Below, in pieces: positions 1 to 6,398 of a stretch of DNA of 16,183 nucleotides. The notes beneath the pieces are model-generated. The model was not told the origin of the DNA and searched no databases. It saw only the letters and a list, made by a program, of their open reading frames with translations. Source of the DNA: Candidatus Dojkabacteria bacterium (GTDB taxonomy: Bacteria > Patescibacteriota > Dojkabacteria > B142 > OLB20); assembly GCA_020429485.1 (NCBI GenBank), contig JAGQLK010000009.1:1-16183 (forward strand), in the 5' to 3' direction. A program made the position numbers and the translations under genes. Numbering within the stretch: the first letter of the stretch is position 1; each line of letters begins with the position of its first letter.

Positions 1-61
1 GTTCACTAGTATTTTGTTTAACTTTGTCTGGGTTACTTCTGATGAATTTTGGATCCAACAT
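1..61 (-). CDS. serS: Seryl-tRNA synthetase, N-terminal fragment (runs off left edge)
   Basis: Only the first 20 codons are in the window. The minus-strand ATG (complement of 59-61) opens a peptide beginning MLDPKFIRSNPDKVK, which matches the start of bacterial seryl-tRNA synthetases (typically MLDxKxIRENPExVK), the first helix before the coiled-coil arm that grips tRNA-Ser. The full enzyme charges tRNA-Ser with serine using ATP in the cytoplasm. No Shine-Dalgarno precedes the ATG; the upstream bases are AT-rich. The identity is strongly supported by the T-box riboswitch upstream, whose bulge fits the tRNA-Ser discriminator base. The two plus-strand frames open here are taken as shadows. With 20 residues alone the call would be moderate; with the T-box it is fairly firm. 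Confidence 0.82.
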   Translation of the reverse strand, partial: MLDPKFIRSNPDKVKQNTSE

Positions 62-88
62 AATAAATTAATTAATAAATATAGATAG

Positions 89-122
89 ATCCCGATAGAC
101 TCACTTCGTTCTCTATCGGGAT
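89..122 (-). other. Perfect 11-bp hairpin just upstream of serS
   Basis: Arms 89-99 (atcccgataga) and 112-122 are exact reverse complements around a 12-nt loop. On the minus strand the hairpin is followed by a T-rich run (ctatctatatttatt) and then the serS ATG 27 nt later; on the plus strand it is followed by tgtttatcttt. A second perfect 8-bp stem lies just upstream in the leader (136-143 with 164-171). The loops share related words (gaacgaagtgag, gtgagtagaacgag), which suggests repeat-derived sequence. It could be a second intrinsic terminator in the serS leader, an RNA stability element, or an intergenic repeat; sequence alone does not decide. Confidence 0.5.
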
Positions 123-178
123 TGTTTATCTTTACGATTTTGCTGCTCTCGTTCTACTCACTTGCAAAATCTAAAGCT

Positions 179-396
179 AAACAAAAAGTCCTCATGCTAA
201 CTCCTAGGATATCTAGAAACTAGCACAAGGACTCAAATAGAGTGGTGCCACCTTATGTTTATACTTTTATGGCTATTCAATTTTACGGAATAGGTGAGCT
301 CACCTCTTTCTCTTTAGACTCTCTCATCAACTCATTAATAGAGTTTGGTTCGCGTACATTTGTTGGGTTTGAGTCTTTTTCTGTAAAGAGACTGTT
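179..396 (-). promoter_or_regulatory. T-box riboswitch (tRNA-Ser sensing) in the serS leader
   Basis: On the minus strand the antiterminator reads CATAAGG (257-251), bulge TGGCACC (250-244), ACTC (243-240), loop TATTT, GAGT (234-231), CCTTGTG (230-224). This gives 7-bp and 4-bp helices around the canonical seven-base T-box bulge UGGNACC. UGGC pairs with GCCA, the 3' end of a tRNA with discriminator G73, as in bacterial tRNA-Ser. The competing terminator uses the same strand: AGTCCT/AGGACT (228-233 with 187-192) plus TGCTA/TAGCA (221-225 with 195-199), followed by TTTTTGTTT. Upstream lie a probable stem III (288-293 with 273-278), the 14-bp palindrome 292-305, and a candidate stem I made of CTCTTT/AAAGAG and AGACTC/GAGTCT. 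Uncharged tRNA-Ser should stabilise the antiterminator and allow serS transcription. I could not assign the specifier codon with confidence; TCT followed by A at 318-316 is one candidate. Confidence 0.85.
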
Positions 397-402
397 AATT
401 GA

Positions 403-432
403 ATATTAACAAAGTAGGGTAAGCTTAGTCAA
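403..432 (-). promoter_or_regulatory. Predicted serS promoter
   Basis: On the minus strand TTGACT (432-427) is followed after 18 bases by TAATAT (408-403) preceded by TGT, giving a good -35 and an extended but imperfect -10. Transcription would start near 396, just before the candidate base of T-box stem I, which fits a leader of about 335 nt. The stretch 433-504 between this promoter and the cupin-gene terminator shows only a small nested hairpin (456-491) and no gene. Confidence 0.5.
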
Positions 433-504
433 CGTATTTCTTAGTAGATGAAACTATCGTTTTAGCAGATATAGAGAGGCTCTATAACGATTTCTATTTT
501 AATA

Positions 505-531
505 AAAATCACCCAAACAACGGGTGATTTT
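505..531. terminator. Intrinsic terminator of the cupin-PGI gene, possibly bidirectional
   Basis: A perfect 10-bp stem (505-514 aaaatcaccc with 522-531) encloses a 7-nt loop. It lies 21 bp beyond the stop of the minus-strand cupin gene. In that direction the stem runs into a T-rich tail (gatttttattaaaa). The plus-strand side also carries T residues (ttttatt), so it may act in both directions. It separates the cupin gene from the serS promoter. Confidence 0.8.
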
Positions 532-552
532 ATTCTAAGGTTTAATTATTCT

Positions 553-1320
553 CTATCCCCACAACTGCTCTAAAAACTGATTCTTGTTCGATCTTAATTG
601 TGCATACAAACCTTGTTCAACACTTATTCCAATTTCCTCAAGGAATGAGTTTGCAGGAAGCTTTTTTATTCTAGGAATGTCTCTGTATAATGGATTGTGT
701 ACAATTTCTTGTCTCGCGTTTTTACGAATACAATAATATGCTAATCCATTCTCGCGTTTAAGATATGTGTAATCAAATGAACCGCTTTTCTTAAAGATTC
801 TTACAAAAACTACTGGATTATCTTGCGTATTAATAAATGTATAATAATATCCAACTGGAATAGCCAGCTTCTCACCCTTTTTTAGCTTAACAACTAATCC
901 TTCTTCTACAGATGTCTCGAAATCAAGTTCTCCTTTAGGTGCATTTTTCTGCATTAACACTGTTAAAACGCCATAATGTACTTCTACTACTGTACTAAAT
1001 TTACTACCACCTTCATCCTTTGGAGAGTAATAAATATGCGTCTTGATAAATTCAATCCCAAGTAAACCTGCAGGTAAAGTGATTAAGTCAAAAGATATGC
1101 CATCATTTGCTAAGTTTCGATCTTGTTCATGGAAAACCTGTCTATGTTCTTCGTACACCACCTCCGGGTACATTAGTGCTTTGTTTAATAAAGTTGGGAT
1201 TAAGTTGCTTAGTGAAATTCTATTTGTTAAAGATGGATATACTCCCTCTCCATAGTGTATTGATTGGTTTTTAGTGTCGAAATATATATCTAAGCAGCAA
1301 GTATCTTGTAGATTAACCAT
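553..1320 (-). CDS. Cupin-type (archaeal-class) glucose-6-phosphate isomerase homologue, metal site degenerate
   Basis: The 255-residue protein resembles cupin phosphoglucose isomerases. The run DLITLPAGLLGIEFIKT (residues 79-94) matches the family's PPG-x-x-G-x-E-x-x-KT segment, EVHYGVLTVLMQ (113-124) the first cupin motif, and IPVGYYYTFINT (154-165) the second; NPLYRDIP (209-216) resembles the family's C-terminal signature. Authentic enzymes interconvert glucose- and fructose-6-phosphate and bind a metal through GHYHP, a Glu, and a His in PPGWAHRTVN. Here those positions read IYYSP (96-100) and VGYYYTF (156-162): all three expected histidines are lost, while the Glu before VHYG (113) may remain. 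It is therefore either a metal-independent variant or a non-catalytic sugar-phosphate-binding paralogue. The ATG at 1320 is chosen because a strong promoter ends about 28 bp upstream. There is no SD. Confidence 0.72.
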   Translation of the reverse strand: MVNLQDTCCLDIYFDTKNQSIHYGEGVYPSLTNRISLSNLIPTLLNKALMYPEVVYEEHRQVFHEQDRNLANDGISFDLITLPAGLLGIEFIKTHIYYSPKDEGGSKFSTVVEVHYGVLTVLMQKNAPKGELDFETSVEEGLVVKLKKGEKLAIPVGYYYTFINTQDNPVVFVRIFKKSGSFDYTYLKRENGLAYYCIRKNARQEIVHNPLYRDIPRIKKLPANSFLEEIGISVEQGLYAQLRSNKNQFLEQLWG

Positions 1321-1354
1321 ATTCGTATTTTATTAAAAGAAGGGACTATTAACT

Positions 1355-1384
1355 ATTATAAGCATCTGAAATTTTCTTTGTCAA
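1355..1384 (-). promoter_or_regulatory. Near-consensus promoter of the cupin-PGI gene
   Basis: On the minus strand a perfect TTGACA (1384-1379) and a perfect TATAAT (1360-1355) are separated by 18 bases. Transcription would start near 1348, giving a 5' leader of about 28 nt without an SD. This is the only promoter in the window with both hexamers at full consensus. Confidence 0.85.
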
Positions 1385-1455
1385 TATCAATCGTGGTAAC
1401 TGCCGGTAGGAGTCGGGATTCAAGCGTAGAATAATTTTGAAGAATATCTAGTTAC

Positions 1456-1476
1456 GAAGTAACAGGTTGTTACTTC
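1456..1476. other. Stem-loop downstream of dnaJ
   Basis: gaagtaac (1456-1463) and gttacttc (1469-1476) pair perfectly over 8 bp around a 5-nt loop. It lies 63 bp past the dnaJ stop, but no T-run follows on the minus strand, so it is a weak terminator candidate or merely an RNA 3' structure. Apart from this and the cupin-gene promoter, I see nothing else in 1321-1538. Confidence 0.3.
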
Positions 1477-1538
1477 TTGTCAGAATAGAATTAGAGCTCT
1501 GCTTTAGCTAGATAAATCTTGTCTGGAAAAGATATACA

Positions 1539-2636
1539 CTAGCTTTCTTTGAGCTGTTCCCAAAGTTGTTTTTGCTCTTTAGATAATTTTTCTGGAATCT
1601 TTACAATAACCTTTACATATTGGTCCCCATTTCCTTTATCTTTGAAGTTAGGACCGCCTTTACCATCCATTTTGATTACTGCTTCTGATTGTGTACCAGC
1701 AGGAATCTCTACTTTATCATCTCCATTAACAGTTGGAACAGTCACTTTATCTCCTAACACTGCAGTAACAACATCTATTTCTATTTCTGTATAGATATCG
1801 TTTCCTCTTCGTTCTAATTTCTCGTGTGGTTGCACTTCAATTTCAACATAAAGATCACCATATCCACCTCCATCTAATCCTGCATGGCCTCTATCACCAA
1901 ATTTGATTGTTACACCATCAGGTATTCCTTGAGGAATTTTTATTGTGAATGTATCTTCTTTCTCTAAAACTGTTTCGCCTGAACAAGCAGAACATTTTTC
2001 AGTGATTTCTTTACCCTTACCTTTACATGTGGGACATGCAACTACAGTCTGTATATTTCCAAGAATAGTTCTTTGGACACTGGTTACTCGTCCGGCTCCT
2101 TTACAATTAGAACATTCTTTAACGGATGAGTCGTCTTTTGCTCCAGAGCCGTTACAGTCATCACAAGTCATACGTCTGTGGTAGTGGATTTCTTTTTCAG
2201 TGCCAAAAACAGCATCATTGAATTCAATTTGTATCCTGGTTGCTATATCCTGACCACGTCTTGGACCTCCAGAACGCGAACCGCCAAAACCATTAAAGCC
2301 ACCAAATCCTGCGCTTCCCCCAAAAAACTGTTCGAAAATATCTTCAATATTTCCTACATCAAATCCACCGAACCCTCCTTCAAATCCACCTCCACCGAAG
2401 CCACCGCCAAATCCTTGTGTTCCAGCGTGACCATATTTATCATAAGCTGTTCGCTTTTGATCGTCATAGAGCACTTCATAGGCTTCTTGAACCTCTTTGA
2501 ATTTGGCTTCAGCATCTTCAGCTTTGTTCCTATCAGGATGATATTCTTTAGCTAGCTTCCTATATGCTGACTTTATTTCTTTTTTAGTGGCACCTTTGTT
2601 AATGCCTAAAACATCGTAATAATCTCGTTTATCCAT
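1539..2636 (-). CDS. dnaJ: Chaperone DnaJ (Hsp40, type I)
   Basis: DnaJ delivers unfolded proteins to DnaK and stimulates its ATPase. The 365-residue protein has the full type I layout: a J domain at 1-70 with HPD at 33-35, a Gly/Phe-rich region about 74-124, a zinc-binding domain with four Cys pairs (C158/C161, C175/C178, C201/C204, C215/C218), and the C-terminal substrate-binding domains to 365. The first three pairs follow CxxCxGxG; the fourth reads CSACSGET and lacks the final glycine pattern, though its cysteines are intact. The ATG start gives the canonical [10 protein letters not shown] opening. The gene is alone, without hrcA, grpE or dnaK beside it, and is divergent from infB. Upstream are an extended -10 promoter and a CIRCE-like operator, so heat-shock control by HrcA is likely. 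There is no SD (aaatcacaaaacc before ATG). Confidence 0.97.
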   Translation of the reverse strand: MDKRDYYDVLGINKGATKKEIKSAYRKLAKEYHPDRNKAEDAEAKFKEVQEAYEVLYDDQKRTAYDKYGHAGTQGFGGGFGGGGFEGGFGGFDVGNIEDIFEQFFGGSAGFGGFNGFGGSRSGGPRRGQDIATRIQIEFNDAVFGTEKEIHYHRRMTCDDCNGSGAKDDSSVKECSNCKGAGRVTSVQRTILGNIQTVVACPTCKGKGKEITEKCSACSGETVLEKEDTFTIKIPQGIPDGVTIKFGDRGHAGLDGGGYGDLYVEIEVQPHEKLERRGNDIYTEIEIDVVTAVLGDKVTVPTVNGDDKVEIPAGTQSEAVIKMDGKGGPNFKDKGNGDQYVKVIVKIPEKLSKEQKQLWEQLKES

Positions 2637-2647
2637 GGTTTTGTGAT

Positions 2648-2674
2648 TTAGCAGAGTATCTTAATGAGTGCTAG
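2648..2674 (-). promoter_or_regulatory. CIRCE-like operator (putative HrcA site) of dnaJ
   Basis: Read on the plus strand, the site is ttagcagag (2648-2656), a 9-base spacer (2657-2665), then gagtgctag (2666-2674). The CIRCE consensus is TTAGCACTC-N9-GAGTGCTAA; here 6 of 9 and 8 of 9 arm positions match with the exact 9-base spacing. It covers the predicted transcription start of dnaJ, the usual place for HrcA repression. No hrcA gene is in the window, so the regulator is inferred. Confidence 0.72.
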
Positions 2675-2679
2675 AAGTT

Positions 2680-2710
2680 ATTATAGCATACGGTCAGTGT
2701 CTGCTGTAAA
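2680..2710 (-). promoter_or_regulatory. Predicted dnaJ promoter
   Basis: On the minus strand TGCTATAAT (2688-2680) is an extended -10 with a perfect TATAAT. TTTACA (2710-2705) lies 19 bases upstream as a possible -35. Start of transcription would fall near 2673, at the edge of the CIRCE-like operator. Confidence 0.7.
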
Positions 2711-2788
2711 CCCTTAGTAATATTTTTTTATTCGTTGAAGGAGGCTGTTTATCGCATTGATCTATTCTTTCGCTTTTTATCTGGAATG

Positions 2789-2797
2789 TGATAGAAT
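2789..2797 (+). promoter_or_regulatory. Extended -10 promoter of infB
   Basis: TGATAGAAT (TG, one base, TAGAAT) within the longer TGTGATAGAAT, the same word seen before three of the LysM-family genes apart from one base. No convincing -35 is present. The -10 ends 35 bp before the infB start. Confidence 0.6.
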
Positions 2798-2832
2798 CCC
2801 TTCATAGGATTTGATTTTTCATATTTTCCATT

Positions 2833-4395
2833 TTGGCAAAGAAAGATAAAAGTAAAACAAAGCTTAAAAGAACGCCTGTAGTCGCTGTGATGGGTCACGT
2901 TGATCATGGTAAAACATCTCTTCTAGATGCAATCAGAGACACCAAGGTGCAAGCTTCTGAAGTAGGAGGAATTACACAAAACACAAGGGCACATCAGATT
3001 AAGGTTGAAGATCAAAAAATAACTTTCATTGATACACCAGGGCATGAAGCTTTTTCAGAAATGAGAGCAAGAGGAGCAAGAGTTACTGACATTGTAATGT
3101 TAGTAGTTGCTGCTGACGATGGTGTACAGCCTCAAACCAAAGAATCAATCAAATTTGCACTGGAAGAAAAAGTTCCAGTAATTGTTGCAATAAACAAAGT
3201 GGATCTTCCAGGAAAGAATATTGCTAAACTTAAACAACAACTATCCTCTGAGAATTTACTACTAGAGGAATTTGGAGGTGATGTAATGGCAGTTGAAGTA
3301 TCAGCAGTTAAGAAAACTGGATTAGATGAATTGTTAGAAAGTATTTTGTTGCTAGCAGAAATTAGTGAACTAGAGAAAGCCAAAGTTAAGAATGGATCAG
3401 GATCAGGTTTCGTACTTGAATCACATTCAGATAAACACTTAGGCTCTGTGGCATTGATTCTTGCTAAATCAGGTGAAGTTAAAAAAGGATATACAGCTGT
3501 ATATGAAGGTGGGTATTCAAAAATCAGAGGCATTTTGAATGAAAGCCAAGAGAAACAAGAAGTAGGAGAAGAGGGAGATCCAATTTGGCTAATAGGTATC
3601 GATGAAGTATTGAAAACCGGTGATACTGTTAAATTTTTCGAAGAAGAAAAAGATGCTAAAGAATTTTTGAAGGAATTAGAAAAAGGTACTGAATCATTAT
3701 TAGAAGAAGAAGAGGAAGATATCGAAGCAACAGAAGAAGATGATCTTGCTCTTTTAGCCGAATTTTTTGGGGCTGCTCAAAAAGAAGAGGCTACAGAATA
3801 CTTAAATATAGTTCTTAGAACAGATACACAAGGTACATTGGAAGTAGTAACAAAAGAATTAGAAGATATGAGTGATGACGAGGTTAAAGTTAAGATATTA
3901 GATGCAGCAACTGGTGAATTAACTGAGCAAGATATTAAAACTGCACAAGCAGCTAAAGGAATTGTAATCGGCTTTCAAGTAGAAACTCCAAAGAAGGTTC
4001 AAGAGCTAGCTCGAAAGGAAAGAGTGTTAGTTAGAACTTACGAAGTAATATATGAATTGATTGATGAAGTTGGTGAAGTACTAGATAGTCTAGGTCAACC
4101 AATAGAAGAGGAAATAGAAGTTGCAAGAGCCAGAGTCAAAAAGGCATTTCAATTATCAAATGGTCAATACGTAGCAGGATGTGAAGTAAAGAAGGGGACA
4201 GTACTAAAAGGTTACAAAGCATATATAGAGAGAGATGGTGAGAGATCTGGAGACGGAAAGATTACCTCTCTTAAGAAACTAAAGAATGAAGTAAAGGAAG
4301 TGAAGAAAGGTGAAGAGTGTGGTATTTTAATCGAGCCAAACCTAGAAATTCTAGAGGGTGATGAGATAGTCTGTTACAAAGTAGAAAAACTTTAA
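2833..4395 (+). CDS. infB: Translation initiation factor IF-2, short form
   Basis: IF-2 is the GTPase that places fMet-tRNA on the 30S subunit and promotes 50S joining. The 520-residue protein carries all G motifs: GHVDHGKT (21-28), GGIT (46-49), DTPGH (67-71), NKVD (121-124) and SAVKKTG (157-163). Domain II follows, then an acidic linker (about 286-304), the domain III region (about 321-420) and a C-terminal fMet-tRNA-binding domain (about 425-520) with the usual KITSLKKLK...VKKGEECGI signature. The long N-terminal region of typical IF-2 (700-900 residues overall) is missing, a common reduction in small genomes. The TTG start at 2833 gives MAKKDKSK, a basic lead-in to the G domain; no upstream ATG is in frame and there is no SD. 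A hairpin with a UUCG loop follows the stop. Confidence 0.96.
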   Translation: MAKKDKSKTKLKRTPVVAVMGHVDHGKTSLLDAIRDTKVQASEVGGITQNTRAHQIKVEDQKITFIDTPGHEAFSEMRARGARVTDIVMLVVAADDGVQPQTKESIKFALEEKVPVIVAINKVDLPGKNIAKLKQQLSSENLLLEEFGGDVMAVEVSAVKKTGLDELLESILLLAEISELEKAKVKNGSGSGFVLESHSDKHLGSVALILAKSGEVKKGYTAVYEGGYSKIRGILNESQEKQEVGEEGDPIWLIGIDEVLKTGDTVKFFEEEKDAKEFLKELEKGTESLLEEEEEDIEATEEDDLALLAEFFGAAQKEEATEYLNIVLRTDTQGTLEVVTKELEDMSDDEVKVKILDAATGELTEQDIKTAQAAKGIVIGFQVETPKKVQELARKERVLVRTYEVIYELIDEVGEVLDSLGQPIEEEIEVARARVKKAFQLSNGQYVAGCEVKKGTVLKGYKAYIERDGERSGDGKITSLKKLKNEVKEVKKGEECGILIEPNLEILEGDEIVCYKVEKL

Positions 4396-4425
4396 TTATT
4401 CCCCCAAATTAGCCCAATCAAATTA

Positions 4426-4455
4426 CTAGTATTTCGATACTAGACTTTCACTATT
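4426..4455 (+). terminator. Probable infB terminator with UUCG loop
   Basis: ctagtat (4426-4432), loop ttcg (4433-4436) and atactag (4437-4443) form a 7-bp stem, 30 bp after the infB stop. A moderately T-rich tail (actttcactattttt) follows and leads directly into the next promoter. The stem is AT-rich and the T-run is not immediate, so termination may be partial. Confidence 0.5.
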
Positions 4456-4459
4456 TTTG

Positions 4460-4468
4460 TGATATAAT
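4460..4468 (+). promoter_or_regulatory. Extended -10 promoter of the first LysM-family gene
   Basis: TGATATAAT within TGTGATATAAT; the identical 11-base word precedes the fifth family gene at 14518-14528. No -35 is recognised. The hexamer ends 28 bp before the GTG start at 4497. Confidence 0.7.
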
Positions 4469-4496
4469 CCCCCTATTATTTCATGGCTATATATTA

Positions 4497-6377
4497 GTGC
4501 TGCAATTAACCGGTGAAAGACAAGCGTATTTGCCAAGAGTAGAGCTAAATCTTGGAGGTGCTTGGCAGAGACTAAAAGATACAATGCTTAATGCTGCTGA
4601 TCAGATTTTACCTGGTCATCAAGTGCTTGCTTTGCAAGCTAAGCAAGCTGGTGAAAAAGTAGTAGATGGTGTAGCTCATCAAATAGATATTCGCAGACAA
4701 GTATATCCAGTATTAGCGAAAAAGAGTTGGGAGGCAGTTACTCTTCAGGGTTGGAACTTCACAAGTGAGGAAACTCAACTAATGATTATGATGGCCAGAA
4801 TGGCTCCAATGTACGCAGTTCTTGCTGGAGAAGCTATTCACATGGCAGCAAATGGGGCAGAACACCTAATAGATGGAGTTGTAAATCATGTTCATCATTG
4901 GCAAGCATTACATCCGCATGGAGCTGGTGGTCATGATTTACATTTTTCTCCAGCTTATCAAGATAATTCATGTCCAGCTGGAACATACGATGTACAACCA
5001 GGTGATACTTTGGGTGGAATTGCTGATGCGAGAGGAGTTAATTTAGGAGAACTCGCATCGAGAAATGGCTTTACATTAGATGCTAACAATACTGACCTCA
5101 GACAGCCAAATACATTAAGTGTTAATGATTGTTTGAATATTCCAGGACAGACACCTTCAACACCTGTTATTGAGCCAACAGCACACACAGTTCCTACAAT
5201 AGTACATACTGCTCCTGAACCAACACCATTTCCTGGTGGTGAGCTTTTCTGTGAGACTGGAAGAATTGATCTGCATTGTGAGGTTCCATATGAAGTATTT
5301 GGATTTGGTTCACCAGAATATAATAGTTTCCAAAGCTTGAATCCTGGTTCAAGAGATATAGAGACGATTACTGATTACAACAACTATGTTAATCATCTCC
5401 TTGAATTAGTATTGCAAGCTGGAAGAAACGGAGCAACTGTTGCAAGTGCAGATGGTAGTTACATTAGTAACTTAGTAGGCCGAGGTCTATCAGATGTTCA
5501 CGACACTGTCGTCGAGTGTATGCTTAGCACAAGAAATATGGTAGATGGACATGACAAGAATGAAGCAATTCAGGCTTGTGCAAATATCACTATCGATGGA
5601 TATCGAAATACTTCTGGAGAGGTACAAAATGGAGTTCCGCTACAACAAATATACAAAGAATTTGCAAACGCAGCTTATCAATTCATGAGTACTCAGAGAG
5701 AGATTAGAGATACTACTATAGATGGGACTATCTATGGTGGAGAGAATGGAAAAGGATTTCCATGGCTCACTGTTGGAGGTGCTTTTGTTCTAGTGAGTGG
5801 AACGTTATTTTTTCTTAGAAATTTAAACAATAAGATATTAGCAGAAAGAGCTGCGAAAACGGAACAAGCTCAACCAGTTACTCCTCGTCCAGCGGAAAGG
5901 CAACGAGTACTACAAGAGGACGGTGATGATCATGGGGAATCAGGTATATCTGAGCAGCCTACTCAAGTGTGGGAGAGACCTGTGCCTGCTCCTACTGTTC
6001 CTAAACCAATTATTACTAAGCAGCCACAAAGGCCTACTACTAGAGTTCCAGAACCATTTTTTCAAATGGGTGATGACTCGGATGGCTGGCCAGTAAGTGA
6101 TGACGCACCTACTGTTCCATATAGTTATGAAGATTTAGCTGTTGACGGAGATGCAAATCTAGTTTACCTGTATTTGCAAGAAGCAAATGCGATGGATATC
6201 TCAGTGCTTACACATTTAGATCCTAGAACACTAGGAATGATCGGTTTAACAAAAGCAGATGTTGATGCTTATTTAGCATGGCTTAGCTCAATAGAGGATG
6301 GAGAGGAAGAGGAGCAAGAAGGAATACAGATAGTACATGATGGTCGTCGTAGACGAAAAGGGGATTTCCCTGAGTAA
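4497..6377 (+). CDS. LysM-like membrane-anchored surface protein, family member 1 (626 aa)
   Basis: I do not recognise a named family. Order of parts: amphipathic N-terminus (1-90); membrane segment about 94-117; His-rich stretch 115-149 with about nine His; a LysM domain 159-216 (YDVQPGDTLGGIADARGV...LNIPG) bracketed by C159 and C212; a Pro/Thr linker 217-246; an extracytoplasmic domain with C252/C261 and C341/C361; membrane segment about 422-440; and a 186-residue cytoplasmic tail, Pro-rich, ending in a compact helical region (about 551-600) and an acidic then RRRR stretch. Cys pairs in the loop and basic residues after the second segment suggest both ends are cytoplasmic. LysM domains bind peptidoglycan, so a wall-to-membrane link is plausible. 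Start is GTG without SD; an out-of-frame ATG at 4483 lies just upstream. It probably shares a transcript with the 6399 gene (21-bp gap). Confidence 0.75.
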   Translation: MLQLTGERQAYLPRVELNLGGAWQRLKDTMLNAADQILPGHQVLALQAKQAGEKVVDGVAHQIDIRRQVYPVLAKKSWEAVTLQGWNFTSEETQLMIMMARMAPMYAVLAGEAIHMAANGAEHLIDGVVNHVHHWQALHPHGAGGHDLHFSPAYQDNSCPAGTYDVQPGDTLGGIADARGVNLGELASRNGFTLDANNTDLRQPNTLSVNDCLNIPGQTPSTPVIEPTAHTVPTIVHTAPEPTPFPGGELFCETGRIDLHCEVPYEVFGFGSPEYNSFQSLNPGSRDIETITDYNNYVNHLLELVLQAGRNGATVASADGSYISNLVGRGLSDVHDTVVECMLSTRNMVDGHDKNEAIQACANITIDGYRNTSGEVQNGVPLQQIYKEFANAAYQFMSTQREIRDTTIDGTIYGGENGKGFPWLTVGGAFVLVSGTLFFLRNLNNKILAERAAKTEQAQPVTPRPAERQRVLQEDGDDHGESGISEQPTQVWERPVPAPTVPKPIITKQPQRPTTRVPEPFFQMGDDSDGWPVSDDAPTVPYSYEDLAVDGDANLVYLYLQEANAMDISVLTHLDPRTLGMIGLTKADVDAYLAWLSSIEDGEEEEQEGIQIVHDGRRRRKGDFPE

Positions 6378-6398
6378 TAATATTTTATTAAGTTTAAC

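Noticed and set aside
2..88. Plus-strand frames open at the left edge (28- and 22-codon tails)
   Set aside because: They lie opposite the minus-strand serS start, which has a recognisable protein signature and a matching T-box leader.
239..305. T-box-like motif and terminator read on the plus strand (gagtggtgccacc, then aggtg/cacct with a pyrimidine run)
   Set aside because: No plus-strand gene follows. On the minus strand the same bases give the exact T-box bulge, helices, terminator and a synthetase gene.
2178..2555. 125-codon plus-strand ORF opposite dnaJ
   Set aside because: Shadow of dnaJ; low-complexity translation caused by the Gly-rich codons of the real gene.
3132..3533. 133-codon minus-strand ORF opposite infB
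   Set aside because: Antisense shadow of well-conserved GTPase coding sequence; no promoter and no recognisable domain.
4396..4496. A small gene between infB and the first LysM gene
   Set aside because: The stretch is accounted for by a hairpin terminator and a promoter; only a four-codon ORF is present.
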